From Streptomyces sp. NRRL F-525 (GTDB taxonomy: Bacteria > Actinomycetota > Actinomycetes > Streptomycetales > Streptomycetaceae), in contig NZ_JNXE01000089.1 in the NCBI RefSeq assembly GCF_000716605.1, positions 1 to 5,035 on the forward strand: a stretch of 5,035 nt of DNA. Direction: 5' to 3'. This document shows, piece by piece, positions 1 through 5,035 of the stretch. The translations under genes were made by a program, and so were the position numbers. The notes under the pieces are model-generated. The model had not been told where the DNA came from. It ran no database searches and saw nothing but the letters and a program-made list of their open reading frames with translations. The first letter of the stretch is position 1; each line of letters begins with the position of its first letter.

Positions 1-1
1 C

Positions 2-903
2 CGCACGGCCCAGGCCGAGAACCCTGACCGGATCGTCCTGCTCGACCTGGACCCGGCCGCTGACGACCCGTTCACCACGGTCCTGGGCCGGGCCCTCGCT
101 ATCGGCGAGCCTCAACTCGCGGTTCGCGGCGCGAAGTTGTCCGTGCCGCGTCTGGTGCGTGCCGCTGTCGTCGAGTCGGTCGGGGGCCTTGCTCCGGTTG
201 TGGGGGGCACGGTGCTGGTGACGGGTGGTACGGGGTCGTTGGGCGCGTTGGTGTCCCGGCACCTCGTCACCGAATACGGCGTCCGGCATCTGGTGTTGGC
301 GAGTCGGCGTGGTCCGGAGGCCGAGGGTGCGACGGAACTGGTCGCCGAGTTGCGGGAGTTGGGTGCGGAGTCGGTGCGGGTGGCGGCGTGTGATGTCGCC
401 GACCGGGATGCGGTGGCAGCGCTCCTCGGCTCGGTCGACGACGAGTACCCGCTGACCGGGGTTGTGCACACGGCTGGTGTGTTGGACGACGGTGTGATCG
501 GGGCGCTGACGCCGGAGCGGTTGGCGTTTGTGTTCGGGCCAAAGGTGGCGGCTGTAGGTCATCTGGACGAGTTGACCCGGGACTTGGACTTGTCGGTGTT
601 CGCGGTGTTCTCTTCCGCGTCCGGGTTGTTCGGGTCGGCGGGTCAGGGTAACTACGCGGCGGCGAATGCCTACGTGGACGCGGTGGCTCACCGGCGCCGG
701 GCGGCGGGTCTGCCGGGTACCTCACTCGCCTGGGGTCTGTGGGAGCAGACCAGCGGCATGACCGCGCATCTGGGCGTCGCCGATCAGGCACGTATGAGCC
801 GTGGCGGTGTCCTGCCGATCGCTCCTGCGGAGGGCATGCGGTTGTTCGACGCGGCCCTGCGGAGTCCCATCGCGCTGGCGGTGCCGATCAAGCTGGACCT
901 GCG
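2..903 (+). other. Ketoreductase (KR) domain, B1-type signature
   Basis: This short-chain dehydrogenase-like domain uses NADPH to reduce the beta-keto group of the ACP-bound chain to a hydroxyl. Visible in the sequence: Rossmann motif TGGTGSLG (bases 221-244), LDD (bases 482-490), Lys181 in FGPKV, Ser205 in FSSASG, Tyr218 and Asn222 in NYAAAN. All catalytic residues are present, so it should be active. LDD together with Phe210 at the position of the A-type tryptophan (eight before the Tyr) fits a B-type KR. Ala213, where B2 enzymes carry Pro, points to B1. By the established fingerprint this predicts a D-configured hydroxyl without alpha-epimerisation. B-type KRs often pair with a DH, but whether this module has one cannot be seen. 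Confidence 0.95.
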
Positions 904-1525
904 GGCGTTGCGCGCCGACGCGGCGGCGGGCCGTCCGACGCAGCCGCTCCTGCGCGGACTGGTCAATTCCGGTCGCCAGACGGCCCGTTCGGCCTCCGGT
1001 GACCACGGCGGGCTGGCCCGCCGGCTCGTCGGCCTCGCGCCGCAGGAGCAGGAGGCGCTGCTGCTCGACCTGGTCCGCGGCCATGTGGCGAACGTGCTCG
1101 GCCACACCGGGGTCGCGAACGTCGGAGCGGAGACGGCGTTCAAGGACGCCGGTTTCGACTCGCTCACGTCGGTCGAGCTCCGGAACCGCCTCCGCGAGGT
1201 CACCGGCCTCAAGCTGGCCGCGACGGTGGTCTTCGACTACCCGACCCCGCTGGCGCTCGCCCGCTATCTGCACGGCGAGCTCGGGACCACCGACGACGCA
1301 CTGTCGCTGGTGAATTCCAAGATCGAAGACATCGAATCACTGATCACCGGACTGCTCTCCGACGAGGCCAAGAAGACCGGCGTCATGCTCCGACTCCAGG
1401 GGCTGATGGCGAAGTTCAACGGACTCGGCGAACAGACGGAGAACTCCACAGTGGCAGAGCAACTGGAGTCCGCCTCCGCCGATGAGGTTCTCGACTTCAT
1501 CAACGACGAACTCGGAATCTCCTGA
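2..1525 (+). CDS. Type I polyketide synthase, C-terminal part (KR-ACP-docking domain), 5' end outside the window
   Basis: The frame is open from base 2 to the TGA at 1523-1525, giving 507 residues with no start; the gene begins upstream. Residue numbers here count from base 2. Residues 1-55 look like the end of the KR structural subdomain. The catalytic KR follows, with NADPH motif TGGTGSLG (74-81), LDD (161-163), Lys181, Ser205, Tyr218 and Asn222. An ACP spans about 334-428 with GFDSL and Ser387 as phosphopantetheine site. Residues 429-507 form a C-terminal docking domain. There is no thioesterase, so this protein should hand its chain to another PKS, most simply the one encoded 54 bp downstream. 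A TTG at 137 could be taken for a start, but it sits inside the KR with homologous-looking coding sequence before it, so it is not one. The AT, KS and any DH of this module are outside the window. Product and pathway are not identifiable. Confidence 0.97.
   Translation, partial: RTAQAENPDRIVLLDLDPAADDPFTTVLGRALAIGEPQLAVRGAKLSVPRLVRAAVVESVGGLAPVVGGTVLVTGGTGSLGALVSRHLVTEYGVRHLVLASRRGPEAEGATELVAELRELGAESVRVAACDVADRDAVAALLGSVDDEYPLTGVVHTAGVLDDGVIGALTPERLAFVFGPKVAAVGHLDELTRDLDLSVFAVFSSASGLFGSAGQGNYAAANAYVDAVAHRRRAAGLPGTSLAWGLWEQTSGMTAHLGVADQARMSRGGVLPIAPAEGMRLFDAALRSPIALAVPIKLDLRALRADAAAGRPTQPLLRGLVNSGRQTARSASGDHGGLARRLVGLAPQEQEALLLDLVRGHVANVLGHTGVANVGAETAFKDAGFDSLTSVELRNRLREVTGLKLAATVVFDYPTPLALARYLHGELGTTDDALSLVNSKIEDIESLITGLLSDEAKKTGVMLRLQGLMAKFNGLGEQTENSTVAEQLESASADEVLDFINDELGIS
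1001..1285 (+). other. Acyl carrier protein (ACP) domain
   Basis: A carrier domain of about 95 residues follows the KR after a short linker rich in Ser, Arg and Gly. It begins near GLARRLVGL and ends near ALARYLHGEL. The attachment motif is DAGFDSLTSVELRNRL, with Ser387 (bases 1160-1162) expected to receive 4'-phosphopantetheine from a phosphopantetheinyl transferase encoded elsewhere. It is the last catalytic-pathway domain of this protein and holds the chain for transfer to the next KS. Confidence 0.96.
1286..1522 (+). other. C-terminal docking domain (class 1a type)
   Basis: The last 79 residues after the ACP carry no enzyme motif. They form two likely amphipathic helices (around SLVNSKIEDIESLITGLL and GVMLRLQGLMAKF), a polar linker, and a terminal helix ADEVLDFINDELGIS (residues 493-507). 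This layout matches class 1a docking domains known from DEBS-like synthases, where the first helices dimerise and the last helix binds the coiled coil at the N-terminus of the next protein. The terminal helix is strongly acidic (six Asp/Glu in 15 residues), suiting a partner with Lys and Arg. Assignment is by layout, not alignment. Confidence 0.88.
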
Positions 1526-1579
1526 GAAACCACGCCTTCGCTGACTGCCGCTCCCCAACACCCGGTGAGGAAACCGAAG
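1526..1579 (+). promoter_or_regulatory. Intergenic gap with ribosome binding site for the downstream PKS gene
   Basis: This gap has a Shine-Dalgarno-like GGTGAGGA at 1564-1571, eight bases before the ATG at 1580. It offers GAGG and GGTGA matches to the 16S rRNA tail in alternative registers. No inverted repeat with a T run is visible, so no terminator is supported, and nothing resembles a clear promoter. The two PKS genes are therefore most likely cotranscribed (inference). Confidence 0.75.
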
Positions 1580-1663
1580 ATGGCCACGGACGAGAAACTC
1601 CTCAAGTACCTCAAGCGTGTCACGGCCGAGCTGCACGACCTGCGGCAGCAGGTCGCGCACAGT
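1580..1663 (+). other. N-terminal docking coiled coil
   Basis: The first 28 residues contain an amphipathic helix with core [14 protein letters not shown]: Leu and Val recur at heptad-like spacing, with Lys and Arg on the surface. Such a helix directly before [14 protein letters not shown] is the hallmark of class 1a N-terminal docking domains. It should form a parallel dimeric coiled coil and bind the acidic last helix of the preceding PKS protein. Pairing with the tail encoded just upstream is inferred from gene order and charge. Confidence 0.92.
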
Positions 1664-4600
1664 GCGGACGAGCCGATCGCGATCGTGGGCATGGCGTGCC
1701 GTCTGCCGGGCGGAGTGACCAACCCTGAGGACCTGTGGCGGCTCGTCAGCGAGGGGCGGGACGGTGTCACCGGCTTCCCGGAGGACCGTGGCTGGGACCT
1801 GGACGGCCTGTTCGACTCGGACCCGGACAAGGCCGGCACGTCGTACGTGAACCAGGGCGGATTCCTGTACGGGGCCGGGGAGTTCGACGCCGGCTTCTTC
1901 GGGATCTCGCCGCGCGAGGCGCTGGCCATGGACCCGCAGCAGCGACTGCTCTTGGAGACCTCGTGGGAGGCCCTGGAGCGGGCCGGGATCGCCCCCGGCT
2001 CGATCAAGGGCACGGATGTCGGCGTCTTCAACGGCATCATGGGTGTCGACTACTTCTTCGGCGGCAACGTCCCACCGGAGCTGGAGGGCTTCGCCGGGAC
2101 GGGTGCGGCCGGCAGTGTGGCGTCGGGCCGTATCTCGTACGTGTTCGGCTTCGAGGGCCCGGCGGTGACCGTGGACACGGCTTGTTCCTCCTCGCTGGTC
2201 GCCCTCCACCTCGCCGCCCAGGCGCTGCGCCGGGGTGAGTGCTCGCTGGCCCTGGCCGGCGGTTCGACCGTGATGGCGACTCCGCACACGTTCGTGGAGT
2301 TCTCGCGGCAGCGCGGGCTCGCCTCGGACGGCCGGTGCAAGTCGTACGCGGATGCGGCCGACGGCACGGGCTGGGCCGAGGGCGCCGGTGTCGTCGTCCT
2401 GGAACGGCTTTCGCGGGCACAGGAGCGAGGCCACCGGATCCTGGCGGTCGTACGGGGTTCTGCCGTGAATCAGGACGGTGCGTCCAACGGCCTGACGGCG
2501 CCGAACGGTCTGTCGCAGCAGCGGGTGATCCGCATGGCGCTCGCCAACGCCGGCCTGTCGACGTCGGACGTGGACGTAGTTGAGGGGCATGGCACGGGGA
2601 CGGTCCTGGGCGACCCGATCGAGGCGCAGGCGCTGCTGGCGACTTATGGTCAGGATCGGCCTGCCGAACGGCCGTTGTGGCTGGGTTCGTTGAAGTCGAA
2701 CGTGGGTCATACGCAGGCGGCTGCGGGTGTTTCCGGTGTGATCAAGATGGTGCAGGCGCTGCGGCACGGCGTACTGCCACCCACCCTGCATGTCGACGCC
2801 CCATCCTCGGAGGTGGACTGGTCGACCGGCGCGGTCCAGCTCCTCGAGCGCTCCCAGCCCTGGCCGGAGGTGGAACGGCCGCGCCGGGCCGGCGTGTCGT
2901 CCTTCGGTGTGAGCGGTACGAACGCGCACATCATCCTGGAGCAGGCGCCGGAGACGGAGTCCGCGGAGTCGGGGCCGGCCGGGACCGATGACGTTGTCGT
3001 GCCGTTCGTGGTGTCCGCGAAGAGTGCCGAGTCCCTGGCGGGCCAGGCGGAGCGGCTGGCGGCATTCCTCACTGCCGAGGAGGTGTCGCTGTCCCCTGTG
3101 GCGGGTGCGTTGGTCGCTCAGCGGGCGGTGTTGTCCGAGCGTGCGGTGGTGGTGGCCGGTTCGCGTGAGGAGGCGTTGGCGGGGCTTGGTGCGCTGGCGC
3201 GGGGTGAGTCGGCTGCGGGGTTGGTGGCGGGTAGTGGGGTTTCGGCTGTTCGCACGGTGGTGGTGTTTCCGGGTCAGGGGTCGCAACGGGTGGGGATGGG
3301 GCGTGAGTTGTATGCGCGCTATCCGGTGTTCGCGGAAGCCTTTGATGAGGCGTGTGCCGTGCTGGACGCGCAGCTGTCGGGCTGGGTGGAGCACTCGGTC
3401 AGGGATGTGGTCCTGGGTGATGCCGGTGATTTGAGCTGGACGGTGTTCACGCAGGCGGGTTTGTTCGCTGTGGAGACGGCGTTGTTCCGGCTGGTGGAGT
3501 CGTGGGGTGTGAAGCCGGATGTGGTGATGGGTCATTCGATCGGTGAGATCGTGGCGGCGCATGTGGCTGGCGTGTTGTCGTTGGCGGATGCGGCTGCGGT
3601 GGTCGCTGCTCGGGGTCGGCTCATGCAGGCGTTGCCCTCGGGTGGCGCGATGGTGGCCGTGGCGGCTTCGGAGGACGAGGTCGCCGGGCTGCTGGGTGAG
3701 GACGTGGGCCTGGCGGCGGTCAACGGCCCGGCGTCCGTGGTCCTTTCCGGTACAGAGGACGCTGTGTTGGCAGTGGCGGCGAAGCTCGCGGAGCAGGGCC
3801 GTAAGACCAAGCGACTGACTGTCTCGCATGCCTTCCACTCGGTTCTGATGGAGCCGATGCTCGACGAGTTCGCCGCCGCACTGTCCCAAGTGATGTGGTC
3901 GGAGCCGGAGTTCCCGGTGGTCTCGAACGTGACGGGGCGGCTTGCGGAACCCGGTCAGCTCACCGACCCGCAGTACTGGGTCGACCATGTCCGCCGTCTG
4001 GTGCGTTTCGCCGACGGTGTGGTGTCGGCGGCGGGCGACGGGGACGTTGTCTTCGTCGAACTCGGCCCGGGTGCGGCCTTGTCGAGCGTCGTGGCCGAGT
4101 CGGCGGGCGAACGGGCGGCCTGTGTCGCGGCTCTGCGGGACGGTCGTCCCGAGGCGCAGACCCTCCTCACCGCGACCGCCGAGGTCTTTGTTCGCGGTGG
4201 GTCGGTCGACTGGGCGAAGGTGTTGCCGGTTGCGGGTGTTTCGCATCTCGACCTGCCGACGTATGCCTTCGACCACCAGCACTACTGGTTGCAGACCGCT
4301 CCTGCGACTGATGCTGTTGCGCTTGGGCAGGCGACTGCCGATCACCCGATGATCGGTGCTGTCGTGGTGGTGCCGGAGACCGGTGGGGTGCTCTGCACTT
4401 CCCGGCTGTCGCTGCGTACGCACCCCTGGCTGGCCGACCACGCCGTTGGTGACACCGTGCTCATGCCTGGAACTGGGCTGGTGGAGTTGGCTGTTCGTGC
4501 GGGTGACGAGGTCGGCTGCGGCACACTCGACGAACTGGTCATCGAGGCGCCCCTCGTCCTGCCCGAGCAAGGTGGCGTTCGCGTTCAAATCAGCGTGGGC

Positions 4601-5035
4601 GGACCGGACGAGACCGGAGCCCGGACCGTCGCCGTCTACTCGGCATCAGAAGACGTCGTCGAGGACCACGACAGCGAGGCCTGGACCCGCCATGCCACCG
4701 GCACCCTGACGGCGACCGCCGCTCCCGCCCCCGGCTTCGACTTCACCGCCTGGCCGCCCCCCGGCGCGGAGCAGGTTGAGGTCGCTGGTGTCTACGACCT
4801 GCTGGCGGGGGCGGGTTATGGCTATGGCCCGGTGTTCCAGGGTGTGCGGGCGGTGTGGCGGCGTGGTGAGGAGCTGTTCGCCGAGGTCGCGCTGCCTGAG
4901 GAGCAGCGGGACAGCGCTGCCCGGTTCGGTATTCATCCGGCTTTGCTGGATGCGGCGTTGCATCCGGTGATGTTGGATGTGGCGCTTGCGGATCCGGCGG
5001 GTGAGGGCCGTGGGGATGCCGGGGAGGGTGTGCAT
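1580..5035 (+). CDS. Type I polyketide synthase, N-terminal part (docking-KS-AT-DH), 3' end outside the window
   Basis: The frame runs from ATG 1580 without a stop to the window edge, giving 1152 residues. The start is supported by a ribosome binding site at 1564-1571 and by the protein beginning directly with a docking coiled coil (residues 1-28). Domain order: KS about 31-457 (Cys202, His337, His377), KS-AT linker 458-559, AT about 560-860 plus post-AT linker to 903 (Ser653, Arg678, His753), DH from about 922 (His954, Asp1124). A DH-containing module usually continues with a KR and ACP, sometimes an ER, so roughly 600 or more further residues of this module are expected. The AT motifs GHSIGE and HAFH indicate malonyl-CoA as extender. 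The module should take the chain from the upstream protein, add two carbons, and dehydrate the product after reduction. No TTA codon was noticed in this frame, so no bldA control is suggested within this part. Product unknown. Confidence 0.97.
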   Translation, partial: MATDEKLLKYLKRVTAELHDLRQQVAHSADEPIAIVGMACRLPGGVTNPEDLWRLVSEGRDGVTGFPEDRGWDLDGLFDSDPDKAGTSYVNQGGFLYGAGEFDAGFFGISPREALAMDPQQRLLLETSWEALERAGIAPGSIKGTDVGVFNGIMGVDYFFGGNVPPELEGFAGTGAAGSVASGRISYVFGFEGPAVTVDTACSSSLVALHLAAQALRRGECSLALAGGSTVMATPHTFVEFSRQRGLASDGRCKSYADAADGTGWAEGAGVVVLERLSRAQERGHRILAVVRGSAVNQDGASNGLTAPNGLSQQRVIRMALANAGLSTSDVDVVEGHGTGTVLGDPIEAQALLATYGQDRPAERPLWLGSLKSNVGHTQAAAGVSGVIKMVQALRHGVLPPTLHVDAPSSEVDWSTGAVQLLERSQPWPEVERPRRAGVSSFGVSGTNAHIILEQAPETESAESGPAGTDDVVVPFVVSAKSAESLAGQAERLAAFLTAEEVSLSPVAGALVAQRAVLSERAVVVAGSREEALAGLGALARGESAAGLVAGSGVSAVRTVVVFPGQGSQRVGMGRELYARYPVFAEAFDEACAVLDAQLSGWVEHSVRDVVLGDAGDLSWTVFTQAGLFAVETALFRLVESWGVKPDVVMGHSIGEIVAAHVAGVLSLADAAAVVAARGRLMQALPSGGAMVAVAASEDEVAGLLGEDVGLAAVNGPASVVLSGTEDAVLAVAAKLAEQGRKTKRLTVSHAFHSVLMEPMLDEFAAALSQVMWSEPEFPVVSNVTGRLAEPGQLTDPQYWVDHVRRLVRFADGVVSAAGDGDVVFVELGPGAALSSVVAESAGERAACVAALRDGRPEAQTLLTATAEVFVRGGSVDWAKVLPVAGVSHLDLPTYAFDHQHYWLQTAPATDAVALGQATADHPMIGAVVVVPETGGVLCTSRLSLRTHPWLADHAVGDTVLMPGTGLVELAVRAGDEVGCGTLDELVIEAPLVLPEQGGVRVQISVGGPDETGARTVAVYSASEDVVEDHDSEAWTRHATGTLTATAAPAPGFDFTAWPPPGAEQVEVAGVYDLLAGAGYGYGPVFQGVRAVWRRGEELFAEVALPEEQRDSAARFGIHPALLDAALHPVMLDVALADPAGEGRGDAGEGVH
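1670..2950 (+). other. Ketosynthase (KS) domain, extending type
   Basis: KS accepts the growing chain on Cys202 and condenses it with malonyl-ACP by decarboxylative Claisen condensation. The domain runs from [14 protein letters not shown] to [12 protein letters not shown]. The active site is DTACSSSL with Cys202 (bases 2183-2185), His337 in VEGHGTGT (2588-2590) and His377 in [12 protein letters not shown] (2708-2710). Cys rather than Gln at the nucleophile position shows it is not a loading KSQ. The triad is complete, so it should be active. The residue before His337 is Gly where Ala is common, and Val follows GTGT where Thr is common; both look like tolerated variants. Confidence 0.97.
3257..4288 (+). 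other. Acyltransferase (AT) domain with malonyl-CoA signature, plus post-AT linker
   Basis: AT loads the extender unit from CoA onto the module's ACP. Motifs in order: FPGQGSQ (563-569), TQAGLFAVE before the active site, GHSIGE with nucleophile Ser653 (bases 3536-3538), Arg678 25 residues on, which fits the carboxylate-binding Arg of the family, and HAFH (750-753) with His753 catalytic. GHSIGE and HAFH are the malonyl pattern; methylmalonyl ATs typically have GHSQGE and YASH. The post-AT linker ends with the usual [13 protein letters not shown] (892-904). Specificity is predicted from motifs only. Confidence 0.95.
4343..5035 (+). other. Dehydratase (DH) domain, truncated by the window end
   Basis: DH removes water from the beta-hydroxyacyl-ACP to give an enoyl chain. 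The double-hotdog domain starts at HPMIG (residue 922). The N-terminal hotdog carries catalytic His954 in [11 protein letters not shown]; the C-terminal hotdog has GYGYGP (1079-1084) and catalytic Asp1124 in [11 protein letters not shown], with His1128 at the Gln/His position of DxxxQ/H. Catalytic residues and proline are present, so activity is likely. The fifth residue of the HxxxGxxxxP motif is Asp958 instead of Gly, with a Gly one place earlier. The domain's last strands lie outside the window. Confidence 0.93.

Noticed and set aside
137..139. TTG as start of a 462-residue protein
   Set aside because: The same frame continues to the window's left edge with sequence that fits the KR structural subdomain, so this is an internal Leu codon of a larger PKS.
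1526..1579. Possible terminator or promoter between the two genes
   Set aside because: No stem-loop with a T run and no convincing -10/-35 pair is visible in these 54 bases; only a ribosome binding site is supported.
2585..2605. KS motif [12 protein letters not shown] differing from the usual VEAHGTGTTLGD
   Set aside because: The catalytic His337 is kept, and Gly before this His occurs in other actinomycete KS domains. It gives no reason to expect an inactive KS.
1337..4588. A very long open frame of 1083 codons on the minus strand
   Set aside because: It lies opposite the PKS coding sequence and the gap between genes. Its translation is rich in Arg, His, Gln and Pro with no recognisable domain. 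Long antisense open frames are expected opposite GC-rich codons with few stops.
4646..5035. Minus-strand open frame running off the right edge
   Set aside because: It sits fully opposite the DH coding sequence, which has clear catalytic motifs; the antisense translation has no recognisable features.
1..5035. Search for tRNA, rRNA, CRISPR arrays, insertion sequences or attachment sites
   Set aside because: Apart from the 54-bp gap, the whole window is PKS coding sequence. No direct-repeat array, terminal inverted repeat or transposase-like frame was seen.

Overview
This window comes from a modular type I polyketide synthase (PKS) locus. The GC-rich sequence, with codons ending almost always in G or C (or in a GTG/GGT/GCG/TTG style in patches), and the domain sequences themselves point to an actinomycete, most likely Streptomyces or a close relative. 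Two PKS genes lie head to tail on the + strand and neither is complete. No gene on the minus strand is supported.

Region by region: (1) Bases 2-1525 are the 3' end of a PKS gene. It encodes the end of a ketoreductase (KR) structural subdomain, a full catalytic KR with B1-type sequence signature, an acyl carrier protein (ACP) with its phosphopantetheine serine, and a class 1a C-terminal docking domain. (2) Bases 1526-1579 are a 54-bp intergenic gap holding a ribosome binding site and no visible terminator. (3) From ATG 1580 to the window end is the first 1152 residues of the next PKS protein: an N-terminal coiled-coil docking peptide, a complete extending ketosynthase (KS), a complete malonyl-type acyltransferase (AT), and most of a dehydratase (DH) with both catalytic residues present. 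The rest of that module (expected KR and ACP, possibly ER) lies beyond the window.

How they work together: the upstream protein ends with an ACP carrying a chain whose beta-keto group its KR has reduced. Its docking tail is expected to bind the coiled coil at the start of the downstream protein, so the chain passes to KS Cys202. The downstream module then adds a malonyl-CoA-derived two-carbon unit, and after reduction its DH would dehydrate the beta-hydroxyl. The final product cannot be named from this fragment.

I found no sign of a new system type. The points most worth a second look are the matched docking pair at the gene boundary, a Gly-to-Asp change in the DH active-site motif, and patchy codon style suggesting recombination or gene conversion among PKS modules.
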